Positions 44,265-52,668 are shown, counted from the stretch's first letter. The stretch: 64,000 bases of DNA from Bradyrhizobium sp. CB2312 (GCF_029714425.1 NZ_CP121668.1:1509501-1573500); one strand, 5' to 3'. The notes: generated by a model from the sequence alone, not told the origin. Numbers and translations: made by a program.

Positions 44265-45071
44265 ATGTTGAGACCGCTTCTCGCCGCCGCCTCCATCCTC
44301 TTGCTGGCCGGCGGGTCGGCACAGGCTGCGCGCTGCGGCGGCGACTTCAACAGCTTCGTCGCCAGCATGGCTGCGGAAGCGCAAGGAGCCGGCGTCTCGG
44401 CGAGCGTGACCAGCGCGGCCTTCAGCGGCATCACCCAGGATGGCGCGGTGCTCGCCTTCGACCGGCGCCAGCGCTACACCTTCAACAAGAGCTTTGAGCA
44501 GTACGTCTCGACCCGCGTCGGTGCCGGCCGCATCAATGGCGGCCGCGCGCTGCTGCAGCGTCATGCCGCACTTCTCTCGCGCATCGAGCAGCAGTTCGGC
44601 GTGCCCCGCCAGATCTTGGTCGCGATCTGGGGGCTGGAGAGCGATTTCGGCAAGGGCGACATTGGCAAGCTGCCGGTGATCCGAACGCTGGCGACGCTCG
44701 CGCATGATTGCCGCCGCACCGATCTGTTCCAGGGCGAGTTGCTCGCCGCGCTCAAGATCGTGCAGCGCGGCGACCTGCCGCTGCGCGATCTCATCGGCGC
44801 CTATGCGGGCGAGATCGGCCAGACCCAGTTCCTGCCGTCGTCCTATATCAAATACGGCGTCGACTTCGACGGCGACGGCCATGTCGACCTCCGCCACAGC
44901 GTCCCCGACGTGCTCGCCTCGACCGCGAACCTGCTGCACACCAATGGCTTCAAGATGGGCCAGCCCTATGGCGAAGGCAGCGCCAATTTCGAGGCGATGC
45001 GCGAGTGGAACAAGGCGGTAGTGTACCGGAAGACGATCGGCTATTTCGCGGACCGGCTGATGGGGCAGTAG
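44265..45071 (+). CDS. Lytic murein transglycosylase (MltB/SLT_2 type)
   Basis: A 268-residue exported enzyme that cleaves the MurNAc-GlcNAc bond with 1,6-anhydro formation. The signal peptide is LLAAASILLLAGGSAQA. FNKSFEQYVSTRVGAGRINGGRALLQRH leads to the catalytic Glu in AIWGLESDFGKG near residue 125. GEIGQTQFLPSSYIKYGVDFDGDGHVDLRHSVPDVLASTANLL is the MltB signature, with a possible metal-binding DGDGHVDL loop. It lacks a lipobox, so it is soluble in the periplasm, and has no peptidoglycan-binding domain. Confidence 0.92.
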   Translation: MLRPLLAAASILLLAGGSAQAARCGGDFNSFVASMAAEAQGAGVSASVTSAAFSGITQDGAVLAFDRRQRYTFNKSFEQYVSTRVGAGRINGGRALLQRHAALLSRIEQQFGVPRQILVAIWGLESDFGKGDIGKLPVIRTLATLAHDCRRTDLFQGELLAALKIVQRGDLPLRDLIGAYAGEIGQTQFLPSSYIKYGVDFDGDGHVDLRHSVPDVLASTANLLHTNGFKMGQPYGEGSANFEAMREWNKAVVYRKTIGYFADRLMGQ

Positions 45072-45105
45072 GGGCTGAGCGGCTGAGCGTGCGCCACACA
45101 TTCAC

Positions 45106-45301
45106 TGTCATCGACCGCGAAGGCGGGCGATCCAGTACGCCGCAGCAGCTCGATTCTAGCCGCGCCGTCTCGGAGTACTGGATTCCCCGCCTTCGCGGGG
45201 AATGACAGTTCGTAGGGTGGGCAAAGGCGCAAGGCGCCGTGCCCACCATTTCCGTCCGTTATCGGAAGTCGTGGGCACGCTTTCGCTTTGCCCACCCTAC
45301 G
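45106..45301. repeat. Tandem palindromic repeats: family D copy 3 and family B copy 3
   Basis: 45106-45207 is family D (TCATCGACCGCGAAGGCGGG...GAGTACTGGATTCCCCGCC). 45211-45301 is family B (CGTAGGGTGGGCAAAG...CTTTGCCCACCCTACG). They sit 3 bp apart between convergent genes. Confidence 0.88.
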
Positions 45302-45337
45302 ACAGCGGTGGGTGAGGTGACGCCATCGCGTCCCTGA

Positions 45338-46168
45338 TTACGTCCCCTTCGCCATCTTCTCCAATCGCCGCTGCAACGGCGCCCAGTATGTCCCCGGGCG
45401 GAAGCGCTGGAGCAGGTCCATGAAGCGGGCGTCGTTGCCGATCAGGATGCGCGGCTCGTTCCGCTCGATGCCCTTGATGATGCGCAGCGCCGCGTCCTTC
45501 GGCGTGGTCTTCGCCGCGGTCTCGAACCGCTCGATCATCTGCGAGCGGCGCTCATTGTCGGTGACGCCGACGCCGGTGCGCGAAGAACGCGCAATCGCGG
45601 TGGCGACGCCGCCGGGATGGACGACCGACAGCTTGATGGGACTGCCCGCCACCGCAAGCTCGTGCCGCACGCTCTCGGAGAAGCCCCGCACCGCGAATTT
45701 CGCGGCGGCATAGGCCGATTGCCCGGGCGGGGCGATGATGCCGAAGATCGAGGAGAGGTTGACGACATGCGCCTCTGGCTTCGTCTTCAGATGCGGCAGA
45801 AAGGCGCGCGTGCCGTGCACCACGCCCCAGAAATTGATGTCGAATAGCCACTCCATCTGCGCCTGGTTGATCTCCTCGAACGTCCCCAGCAGCGCCACGC
45901 CGGCATTGTTCACGACAATGCCGAGCGCGGGATGCGCCGCGATCGCATCGGTCGCGAACTGCGCGATGTCGCTCGCTTCGCCGACATCGACGCGGTGCAC
46001 GCTCACCTTTCGCTGTCCTCCGATCTCCGCAGCGAGCGTCTTCAGCCCGGCCTCGTCGCGATCGGCGAGCGCGAGATCGCAGCCGCGCCTGGCGAGCTCG
46101 ATTGCGAGCGCGCGGCCGATGCCGCTGGCGGCTCCCGTGATGGCGGCAGCGCCGCGAATCGCAGTCAT
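45338..46168 (-). CDS. Short-chain dehydrogenase/reductase
   Basis: A 276-residue classical SDR. TGAASGIGRALAIELARRG near residue 12 binds NAD(P), and the Asp at ALADRDE favours NAD. VVNNAGVALLG is near 90, the catalytic Ser is in VVNLSSIFG near 141, and Tyr-Lys in QSAYAAAKFAV near 155. VVHPGGVATAI follows. The C-terminal RFMDLLQRFRPGTYWAPLQRRLEKM extension is shared with lipid- and steroid-type SDRs. Substrate unknown. ATG 46168 was preferred over an ATG 11 codons upstream. Confidence 0.87.
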   Translation of the reverse strand: MTAIRGAAAITGAASGIGRALAIELARRGCDLALADRDEAGLKTLAAEIGGQRKVSVHRVDVGEASDIAQFATDAIAAHPALGIVVNNAGVALLGTFEEINQAQMEWLFDINFWGVVHGTRAFLPHLKTKPEAHVVNLSSIFGIIAPPGQSAYAAAKFAVRGFSESVRHELAVAGSPIKLSVVHPGGVATAIARSSRTGVGVTDNERRSQMIERFETAAKTTPKDAALRIIKGIERNEPRILIGNDARFMDLLQRFRPGTYWAPLQRRLEKMAKGT

Positions 46169-46286
46169 GATGTTCCCCCAAGCCCCTGATGATGGAACCA
46201 CGATTTACATTTTTTTGAAACGAAACCGAACCGTAGCCTCTCCCGGTTTTTAACATACGTTACGAAAGCAAGCATTGGAGTCGCTG

Positions 46287-46661
46287 ATGGGACAAGCAAA
46301 ACCATTTCGCGCGACAGCGCTGATCGTTGAAGACGACGCCATGCAGCGGGAGATGCTGTGTGTCCTGCTGGAAGAGAGCGGTTACCAGGTGATCCAGTGC
46401 GAAAGCGCCGAGGCCGCCGAGCGCATCCTCGACAAGAACGCGGGCGCGCTTTGCCTGATGATGACCGACGTGCAGCTCGCCGGCCGCATGAACGGGGTCG
46501 AGCTCGCGCACGTCGCCAAGGACCGCAACCCCCGGCTCGACGTCGTCGTGACCTCCGGCCGTCCCCTGAAACAGCCCTTGCCTGACGGCGCGAAATTCTG
46601 GGCCAAGCCATGGGCGCCGCTGGATGTGCTGCGCGAGGCCGAGCTGGCGCAGATGTCTTGA
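46287..46661 (+). CDS. Single-domain response regulator
   Basis: A 124-residue stand-alone receiver: LIVEDDAMQREML has the acidic pair, MMTDVQLAGRMNG the phospho-acceptor Asp near 58, VVTSGRPL the Thr/Ser switch and FWAKPWAPLDVL the conserved Lys. No output domain is present. A hybrid kinase lies at 25543-27771 but pairing is speculative. ATG 46287 was chosen because TTGGAG sits seven bases upstream; a TTG four codons earlier is possible. Confidence 0.88.
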   Translation: MGQAKPFRATALIVEDDAMQREMLCVLLEESGYQVIQCESAEAAERILDKNAGALCLMMTDVQLAGRMNGVELAHVAKDRNPRLDVVVTSGRPLKQPLPDGAKFWAKPWAPLDVLREAELAQMS

Positions 46662-46728
46662 TGGGCCCAGTTGTCCTGACGGCCAAGTCCGGCTTTCTTG
46701 CAGTGAGGCGGACTGCTAAGCTCCGGCC

Positions 46729-47340
46729 ATGACCTGGTCCTTCCTGCTCACTTCGCTGATCGTCGTCGCCTCGCCCGGCACCGGCGTGCTCTACACATTG
46801 GCGGCGGCGCTGACGCGGGGCTCGCGCGCCAGCGTCGCGGCCGCCTTCGGCTGCACGCTCGGGATCGTGCCGCATATGACGGCGGCGATGCTCGGGCTTG
46901 CCGCGGTGCTGCACACCAGCGCGCTCGCCTTCGCCGCGCTGAAATGGTGCGGCGTGCTCTATCTGCTCTACATGTCCTGGCAGGCGCTGCGCGAGACGGG
47001 GGCGCTTGCGGTCGAGGGCAGGATCAAGGAGCGGTCGGCTGGCCGCGTCATCGTCACCGGCTTTCTGATCAACATCCTCAATCCGAAGCTGTCGATCTTC
47101 TTCCTCGCCTTCCTGCCGCAGTTCATCGCCGCGGACGAGGTCCATGTGCTGGCGCGGATGCTGGAATTGAGCGGCGCCTTCATGGCGATGACCTTTGCGG
47201 TGTTCGTCGTCTACGGCCTCTGCGCCGCCTCCGTGCGCGAGCGCGTCATCTCCCGTCCCGCCGTCATGGCCTGGCTGCGCCGGAGCTTTGCCGCGGGCTT
47301 TGCCGCACTCGGTGCCAAGCTGGCGTTCGCGGAACGGTAA
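46729..47340 (+). CDS. LysE/RhtB-family exporter (second copy)
   Basis: A 203-residue protein with six helices: VVASPGTGVLYTLAAALTRGSRASVAAAFGCTLG near the N-terminus and FLINILNPKLSIFFLAFLPQFI mid-protein. It is a diverged relative of the gene at 32851-33471 and probably has a different substrate. It follows the response regulator by 68 bp on the same strand. A family E palindrome follows the stop. Confidence 0.87.
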   Translation: MTWSFLLTSLIVVASPGTGVLYTLAAALTRGSRASVAAAFGCTLGIVPHMTAAMLGLAAVLHTSALAFAALKWCGVLYLLYMSWQALRETGALAVEGRIKERSAGRVIVTGFLINILNPKLSIFFLAFLPQFIAADEVHVLARMLELSGAFMAMTFAVFVVYGLCAASVRERVISRPAVMAWLRRSFAAGFAALGAKLAFAER

Positions 47341-47369
47341 ATTCCTCACCTCGTCCCCGTTGCTTCCTT

Positions 47370-47508
47370 CACCTCTCCCCGCCTACGGGGAGAGGTCGCA
47401 TCCCATCGCGGATGGGATGCGGGTGAGGGGGTACAGGTCCATCGACGATCTCGCGTGTTGAGAGGCCCCTCACCCCAACCCTCTCCCCGTAAGAACGGGG
47501 AGAGGGAG
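47370..47508. repeat. Palindromic repeat family E, copy 4
   Basis: CACCTCTCCCCGCCTACGGGG / CCCCGTAAGAACGGGGAGAGG, GGTGAGGGGG / CCCCTCACCCC, and CGCATCCCATC / GATGGGATGCG inside. Confidence 0.88.
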
Positions 47509-47532
47509 AAACCAGCAGCGCAGCGGGCCAAT

Positions 47533-47555
47533 AAAAAAGCGGGCCTGTTGCCCGC
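47533..47555 (-). terminator. Intrinsic terminator of the Lys/Ala peptide gene
   Basis: On the minus strand, GCGGGC-AACAG-GCCCGC is followed by TTTTTTA. It lies 73 bp past the peptide stop. A second hairpin built on CCCGGG arms (about 47582-47609) lies between them. Confidence 0.75.
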
Positions 47556-47627
47556 CACCTTCAAACCAGCCGTGCCCGATACCCGGGCGGAGCGAGGCTC
47601 CACCCGGGCAAAGAAAAAGAAGCCTCG

Positions 47628-47696
47628 TTACTTCTTCTTCGCCTTCTTGGCCTTTTTCGCCTTCTTCTTCGTCGCCTTCTTCGCTTTCTTAGCCAT
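47628..47696 (-). CDS. 22-residue Lys/Ala-rich basic peptide
   Basis: The frame encodes only Met, Ala, Lys and one Thr: 15 Lys in 22 residues, as MAKKAKKATKKKA then KKAKKAKKK. AGAGGA sits at ideal distance before the ATG and the gene has its own terminator, so it looks genuinely expressed. The pattern equals a histone H1 C-terminal tail, suggesting nucleic-acid compaction or binding; that is inference. It is too short to be caught by ordinary gene callers. Confidence 0.6.
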   Translation of the reverse strand: MAKKAKKATKKKAKKAKKAKKK

Positions 47697-48114
47697 AGGA
47701 TCCTCTTAAGGGTTAATGGTGAAACGCGACACGAGGAACGCTCGGCGGAGGGCCAGCCTCGCAACATCCTCAAAGACGAACTCAGCAGATTCGCAGCTCT
47801 CTGCCCCGCGTTGTCACATCTGTGTCATCCCGTTATCCACAGCTCAGATGCATTTTCAGGTGATTTTGACCCGCGAATCCGCGTCGCGACGCGCGGCGAG
47901 GCGACCGTGCCTCGACACAGGCGACGTGCCTAACGATCCGATAGTCGCGGCACGGCGTTCATGAATTCAAAACCAAGGGCGCGCTTTCGGCGATCGCAGT
48001 GAGGTTCCGTTAAGCGCAATCCGCGCATGATCTTCCGCAAGAACACGGGGACGGGGTCATGGACGAACTTCTGCCAGAGACAGGGGGCGGGACGCTGCGC
48101 GTATCGCGGGCGCC
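47697..48114. other. Regulatory gap between the basic peptide and diguanylate cyclase
   Basis: 418 bp without a gene. It contains one perfect DnaA-box sequence TTATCCACA (47833-47841) and the AT-richer promoter side of the basic peptide gene. No cluster of boxes or AT-rich unwinding element is seen, so this is not an origin. Confidence 0.4.
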
Positions 48115-49332
48115 ATGCTGAACGTACCGACGCTTTGGACCGTCATCATCATCAATTTTCTCGCGCTGGGTCTGATCTGGGCCTATGTCGCCCACGCCTA
48201 TCCGAAGTTCGAGGCGGCGCGGTATTGGACCGCGGCTGCGGTGTTGGCGGCAGTCGGTGCGGCGATAACGATGCTGCGCGAAGTGATGGATCCGGGCTTT
48301 CCCTTGATCGCAGGCGGCGCCCTGATGATCTTTTCGTCGTGGCTCGCCTGCATGGGAGTGGCCAGATTTTATCACCGTCCGGTGTCCTGGACCGTGGCAG
48401 TCGCCAATTCTCTCTTATGCAGCGCTGGCCTCGCATTCTTCCTGCTCGTCACCGACAACATGCCGATGCGGGTCGTGATCTACTCGCTGGCGCAATCGAC
48501 GCCGGTTGTGATGACGCTGCCGCTGCTCCTGCGCAGGCAGGAGGGCCGGGAAAATCCGGGTGCGCGTCTTGCTGCGATCGTGGGTTTTCTGCTGTTGTCC
48601 ATCCACGCAGTCCGCTCTGCCGCGGTGCTGTTCGGCTATGGCGGGGCGATCACCGCGATCAACTTCAACGGTCTGCAAGCCCTGATGATCCTGTTGCTGG
48701 TGTTCCTGGCGATGGGCTGGAATTTCGCCTGTCTCCTGATGGCGATCGAACGATTGCGGGGCGAGGTCGCCGACCTCGCGCTGCTCGACGATCTCACGGG
48801 AGTGGCCAACCGCCGCCATCTGTTGCAGCGGCTGTCGGAGGAATGCGCCCGTTCCGAGCGCAGCGGCGAGCCGTTCTCGCTGCTGGTGATGGATCTCGAC
48901 GGCTTCAAGACCATCAACGACACCCATGGCCATGCCGCCGGTGATGCCTGCCTGCGGCACTTCACCCTGATGGCGCAGACGCGCCTGCGGCCCGGCGACA
49001 TGCTCGCCCGCACCGGCGGCGACGAGTTCTGCGTCGTGCTGCCGTCCTCCTCCTTGCGCGAGGGAGCCACGATCGCCCGCCGCGTGCTCGAGGTGTGCCG
49101 GCAGGATGCCGTGAGCTGCACCGGCACCGACATCCCGATCGCGATCTCGATCGGCGTTGCCGAGTGGGACCGCAGCGTCGGCCAATTCCCTGACAGGCTG
49201 ATCGCGCATGCCGACCACGCGCTCTATGCCGCCAAGAAGAACGGCAAGAACGATTTTGCGGTCTACGATCCGGCCCCGCCGCTCGCGCCCGAGCCGGGCG
49301 GCTTAGCCGAGACCGCGCGCAAATTCGCGTAA
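48115..49332 (+). CDS. Membrane diguanylate cyclase (GGDEF)
   Basis: A 405-residue protein. About six to seven N-terminal helices (residues 5-215, an MHYT/7TM-like sensor without a known motif) are followed by a GGDEF domain: LALLDDLTGVANRRHL, LLVMDLDGFKTINDTHGHAAGD and RTGGDEF near residue 302. RPGD five residues before GGDEF is an intact inhibitory (I) site, so product feedback is expected. It makes c-di-GMP from two GTP. No EAL domain. It precedes an amidase gene by 35 bp. Confidence 0.92.
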   Translation: MLNVPTLWTVIIINFLALGLIWAYVAHAYPKFEAARYWTAAAVLAAVGAAITMLREVMDPGFPLIAGGALMIFSSWLACMGVARFYHRPVSWTVAVANSLLCSAGLAFFLLVTDNMPMRVVIYSLAQSTPVVMTLPLLLRRQEGRENPGARLAAIVGFLLLSIHAVRSAAVLFGYGGAITAINFNGLQALMILLLVFLAMGWNFACLLMAIERLRGEVADLALLDDLTGVANRRHLLQRLSEECARSERSGEPFSLLVMDLDGFKTINDTHGHAAGDACLRHFTLMAQTRLRPGDMLARTGGDEFCVVLPSSSLREGATIARRVLEVCRQDAVSCTGTDIPIAISIGVAEWDRSVGQFPDRLIAHADHALYAAKKNGKNDFAVYDPAPPLAPEPGGLAETARKFA

Positions 49333-49367
49333 AGCCTGCTAGGGTTCGGGTTCGTTATTGGACCCGC

Positions 49368-49994
49368 ATGATGATCTCCCGCCTGCTCGCGGCGATTTTC
49401 GCCGCACTCCTCCTGACCGCACCAGCCGCCGCAACCGACACCGAGCTCGCAAAGCTCGCGCGCGCCTCCGGCACGCCCGACATTCCCGGCCTGAAGATCG
49501 TCTGGCTCGCGCCGTGGGGCGACGTCCAGAGCGCCCATGCGTGGCGCAACATCATCGTGCACCAGACCGAGGGGCCATCAGGCTCGGCGCGAGGCGGCGC
49601 GGCGGAGCAGGCGAAGAATCCGACCCGCCGCGGCGTCACGGTGTGGGTCGAGACCGACGGCACGGTCTATTGGGCGGTCGCGGAAAACCTGGTGCCGACC
49701 CATGGCGACGGCGCCAACCGCAACGACAACAAGTACATCGACAACAGGTCGACCTACCGCCAGGTGGTGCGCGACAATTCGATCGGCGTCGAGTTCGCCG
49801 GCAACTATCCCGATGTCACCACGGGTCCGACCGATGCGCAGGTCGCAGCCTGGAAGATCCTCGTGAAGGTGCTGCGCGCGCGCTACGACATCCCGCTCGA
49901 CCACGTCTATGCCCACAACTGGATCGACCACAAGGACGCCCGCTATTGCGAAGGCTGCTGGCTCGCGACGCTGGCGCGGGTGTGGGGGGAGTAG
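49368..49994 (+). CDS. Secreted N-acetylmuramoyl-L-alanine amidase (amidase_2)
   Basis: A 208-residue exported zinc amidase. The signal peptide (LLAAIFAALLLTAPAAA) is followed by an amidase_2/PGRP fold: NIIVHQTEGPSGSARGGAAEQAKNPTRRGVTVWVETDGTVYWAVAENLVPTHG with the first zinc His near 64, then NSIGVEFAGNYPD and HVYAHNWIDHKDARYCEGC with later ligands. It would cleave the lactyl-amide bond of peptidoglycan. It lies 35 bp after the diguanylate cyclase and may be co-transcribed. Confidence 0.87.
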   Translation: MMISRLLAAIFAALLLTAPAAATDTELAKLARASGTPDIPGLKIVWLAPWGDVQSAHAWRNIIVHQTEGPSGSARGGAAEQAKNPTRRGVTVWVETDGTVYWAVAENLVPTHGDGANRNDNKYIDNRSTYRQVVRDNSIGVEFAGNYPDVTTGPTDAQVAAWKILVKVLRARYDIPLDHVYAHNWIDHKDARYCEGCWLATLARVWGE

Positions 49995-49996
49995 AG

Positions 49997-50040
49997 CTAA
50001 AGCGCGATGACGATTCATCGAAATCTCATCGCGCTTCAGT
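49997..50040. repeat. Palindromic repeat family G, partial copy 3
   Basis: CTAAAGCGCGATGACGATTC ... ATCTCATCGCGCTTCAG, the first hairpin of the family only. Confidence 0.8.
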
Positions 50041-50053
50041 GAGCCTTCCCCGT

Positions 50054-50446
50054 TCAGGGGAACGCCTTGGGGAGGTCGGCCGACGGCTTCGTGACGATCT
50101 GATGCGCATCGCGCCAGATCACCTCACGCTGGTGCGAAGTCGTGATCGTGCGCACCGGCAGGCCGCCCTCCTCGAGCAACCAGGCGCAGTAACGCGCGCG
50201 GCTGACCGCTTCGCGGGCCCGGGGATCGAACCAGCAAATGCCCCAGATCGAATCGCGCCGCTTGAAATGCCGCGCGATGCGCCCGGGAAGCGGCAGATGC
50301 TGTGCGAACCAGTCGAACTGGTCCGAGAGCTCCTGCCGGATCCAGTCGGGACAATTGGTCCGCTGGATGTACCAGGACGCACGGAAGAAGCCGCTCTCCA
50401 CACGGCTGCGCGGGTGGATGAGCGGTGTAACGAACCGCAAATACAT
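50054..50446 (-). CDS. Small protein of unknown function
   Basis: A 130-residue protein rich in Trp, Arg and Phe (RASWYIQRTNCPDWIRQELSDQFDWFAQHL, SIWGICWFDPRAREAVSRARYCAWLLEEGG). It has no signal peptide or membrane helix. The codon pattern is typical of the window, so it is probably real, but I do not recognise the family. The start codon sits immediately behind overlapping palindromes at 50451-50477, and no clear ribosome site is visible. Confidence 0.6.
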   Translation of the reverse strand: MYLRFVTPLIHPRSRVESGFFRASWYIQRTNCPDWIRQELSDQFDWFAQHLPLPGRIARHFKRRDSIWGICWFDPRAREAVSRARYCAWLLEEGGLPVRTITTSHQREVIWRDAHQIVTKPSADLPKAFP

Positions 50447-50450
50447 GACG

Positions 50451-50477
50451 ACACGGCGTGACGCCGTGTTGCGTCAC
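50451..50477. promoter_or_regulatory. Two overlapping, mutually exclusive dyads
   Basis: ACACGGCG-TGA-CGCCGTGT (50451-50469) shares its centre with GTGACGC-CGTGTT-GCGTCAC (50458-50477). Both are perfect but cannot form together. They lie directly ahead of the minus-strand start at 50446. Confidence 0.55.
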
Positions 50478-50696
50478 GCCCCTCGTAACCAGATGGGATG
50501 AAATGGAAGAACAGCCGCGAAGCGGCGTTCAGCTCAGGACCGGTTGCCGGTCGCGGATGGGCGGCGGCGGTCGGAACATGTCGATCTCAACTTCATGCCG
50601 CCTCCCTTGTGAGCGTGAGCAAAGCGGCGCGGTATTGCGCCGGGGCCGCAGCACATACACCAGCCGACGTCGTGGGACAAGCGTGGCGAGGTGACC

Positions 50697-51038
50697 TCAC
50701 ACCGGCTGCGCCATCCAGCCGAACAAGCGCCGGATCAATCCCGGTTGCCGCGGCACCTCCGGCGGGCCGTCCGCCGCCAGCACGCGCTTGAAGAAGTAGT
50801 CCAGGAAGACCATGTCGTTCGGCTCGGTGACGGTGAACGTCTCGTCGCCGAAAAACACGCTGTAACTGAAGAAGAACGGGCCCATGAGTGGGATCGTCGC
50901 TGTGCCCGCATAGTCCTTGGAGATCACGAACTCGGACGGCTCGAGCCCGTGCTCGCGCATGGCTTGCTCGACCAGCGGCAGCTTGCGCATGAACTGGGCG
51001 GAGAAGCCGCCGACGGTGGACTGCAGGATGATCGACAC
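50697..51038 (-). CDS. Small protein of unknown function
   Basis: A 113-residue protein with GTG start 51038 behind GGACGGA. Content: QFMRKLPLVEQAMREHGLEPSEFVISKDYAGTATIPLMGPFFFSYSVFFGDETFTVTEPNDMVFLDYFFKRVLAADGPP. It seems a compact alpha/beta protein with no export signal. No family was recognised. It is the second short unknown on this strand between the amidase and rpoH. Confidence 0.6.
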   Translation of the reverse strand: MSIILQSTVGGFSAQFMRKLPLVEQAMREHGLEPSEFVISKDYAGTATIPLMGPFFFSYSVFFGDETFTVTEPNDMVFLDYFFKRVLAADGPPEVPRQPGLIRRLFGWMAQPV

Positions 51039-51184
51039 GGTGTCCGTCCATGGATGCTGTCGGTCATTTTGGGTCGGTTGACCGGCCGCGCGGGTTCAAG
51101 GCAAGCTTGGTTCTGAACGATGTTGGGTGAGGTTGATCACCCAATGGGCGGATCGGCAGGCCCGACTCGGTATAGGCATCAGGC

Positions 51185-51403
51185 ATGGGAACACTGACAT
51201 TCGAAGAACGCGCCGAGGAATATCAGTGGGCCAGCGATACGGCTTTCGACGGTATCCGATTGGAAGTTCTTTCGAGCGGAGGGGATGTGCTCTTCGACGT
51301 GAGCGTGCCGGACAGAGGTCCGATCACTGTCGACACGTTCGGTAAAGACGTCGCCGCAAACCTGCTGATGGTCGCGATCGAGGTTGCGCAACGCCCGCGA
51401 TAG
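51185..51403 (+). CDS. Short hypothetical protein
   Basis: A 72-residue acidic protein (MGTLTFEERAEEYQWASDTAFDG, then RLEVLSSGGDVLFDVSVPDRGPITVDTF). No motif was recognised and the ribosome site is weak. It looks coding from amino-acid composition. Flanks are 146 bp from the previous gene and the rpoH terminator after it. Confidence 0.5.
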   Translation: MGTLTFEERAEEYQWASDTAFDGIRLEVLSSGGDVLFDVSVPDRGPITVDTFGKDVAANLLMVAIEVAQRPR

Positions 51404-51480
51404 TCAGTTCGCCTCTCTAGGAGCCGGGCACGCCAACATCATATCCGGCGATCGCCGAGAAACCTGCACGTCGCCCAAAC

Positions 51481-51506
51481 AAAAAAGCCGGCGTTGCCGC
51501 CGGCTT
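51481..51506 (-). terminator. Intrinsic terminator of rpoH
   Basis: AAGCCGGCG-TTGC-CGCCGGCTT is flanked by AAAAAA on the left, which is a T-run on the minus strand. It lies 46 bp after the rpoH stop. Confidence 0.85.
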
Positions 51507-51551
51507 TCCGTCTTTCTCGATCCGCCAATTCGTAGGCGCTAAACCCTCGCC

Positions 51552-52451
51552 TTAGAGCGCGGCTTCCAGCGCGGCCTGTTCCTGCCTTGCGATCGTGCCC
51601 TTGACCGCGGACTGTACCTTCTCGAAGGCGCGGACCTCGATCTGGCGGACGCGCTCGCGCGACACGCCGAACTCGGCGGCAAGATCTTCCAGCGTCATCG
51701 GCTCATCGGCGAGGCGGCGGGCCTCGAAGATGCGGCGTTCGCGCGGGTTGAGCACGCCCATGGCGCCGTTCAGCGCGTCACGGCGGTGATCATACTCCTC
51801 GTGCTCCGCCATCAGGGCTTCCTGGTTGGGCGTGTTGTCGACCAGCCAGTCCTGCCATTCGCCGGCTTCGCCGTCGTCGCGGATCGGGGCGTTGAGCGAC
51901 GCGTCGCCACCGAGGCGGCGGTTCATGTCGATCACGTCCTGGTCCGTCACGCCGAGGCGCTTGGCAATGGTCGCGACCTGGTCGGGGCGGAGATCGCCTT
52001 CGTCCAGCGCGTTGATCTTGCTCTTCGCCTTGCGCAGGTTGAAGAACAGCTTCTTCTGGTTCGCGGTGGTGCCCATCTTCACGAGCGACCAGGAACGCAG
52101 GATGTACTCTTGAATCGACGCCTTGATCCACCACATCGCGTAGGTGGCGAGACGGAACCCCTTCTCGGGTTCGAAACGCTTCACCGCCTGCATCAGGCCG
52201 ACATTGCCTTCCGAGACGACCTCGGAGATCGGCAGGCCGTAGCCGCGATAGCCCATGGCGATCTTGGCGACGAGCCGGAGGTGGCTGGTGACGAGTTGGT
52301 GCGCCGCGTCGCGATCGTCATGCTCACGCCAACGCTTGGCGAGCATGTATTCCTGCTGGGGTTCCAGCATCGGGAACTTGCGGATCTCAGCGAGGTAGCG
52401 AGAAAGGCCAGATTCTCCATTGAGAATCGGCAAAGCAGCGGTACGGGCCAT
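51552..52451 (-). CDS. rpoH: RNA polymerase heat-shock sigma factor RpoH
   Basis: A 299-residue sigma-32. It starts LPILNGESGLSRYLAEIRKFPMLEPQQEYMLAKRW. Region 2 is SHLRLVAKIAMGYRGYGLPISEVVSEGNVGLMQAVKRFEPEKGFRLATYAMWWIKASIQEYILRSWSLVKMGTT. The RpoH box equivalent is NQKKLFFNLRKAKSKI. Region 4.2 is PMTLEDLAAEFGVSRERVRQIEVRAFEKVQ. Bradyrhizobium carries several rpoH genes; which copy this is cannot be told here. No CIRCE or ROSE-type element was recognised upstream. Confidence 0.95.
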   Translation of the reverse strand: MARTAALPILNGESGLSRYLAEIRKFPMLEPQQEYMLAKRWREHDDRDAAHQLVTSHLRLVAKIAMGYRGYGLPISEVVSEGNVGLMQAVKRFEPEKGFRLATYAMWWIKASIQEYILRSWSLVKMGTTANQKKLFFNLRKAKSKINALDEGDLRPDQVATIAKRLGVTDQDVIDMNRRLGGDASLNAPIRDDGEAGEWQDWLVDNTPNQEALMAEHEEYDHRRDALNGAMGVLNPRERRIFEARRLADEPMTLEDLAAEFGVSRERVRQIEVRAFEKVQSAVKGTIARQEQAALEAAL

Positions 52452-52564
52452 AGTGCGCCCTCCAAAGGTTCAGGCCCCCGATAGCGGCGGGCCAGGCAGA
52501 CGACCGCTGTGTCAAAGCCGGCCGGGCTGCGATGTTCCGCGTTGGTGAATTTCAACGCAGGGGC

Positions 52565-52582
52565 AATATACCCCATGGGGGG
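52565..52582 (-). promoter_or_regulatory. Candidate -10 element and CCCCATGGGG dyad upstream of rpoH
   Basis: On the minus strand the palindrome CCCCATGGGG (52571-52580) runs directly into TATATT (52565-52570), about 115 bp before the rpoH start. A -35 partner is not clear. Confidence 0.3.
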
Positions 52583-52668
52583 TCGAAAAGGGAAGGATTG
52601 CTGACGTCACGTCCCCGTGTGGCAGCTATAACTTTTTGTAAGGTAACGCTTTTCTGGAACCGCCTGCG

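Noticed and set aside
47833..47841. Perfect DnaA box TTATCCACA
   Set aside because: A single 9-mer without a cluster, AT-rich element or origin-linked genes is expected by chance.
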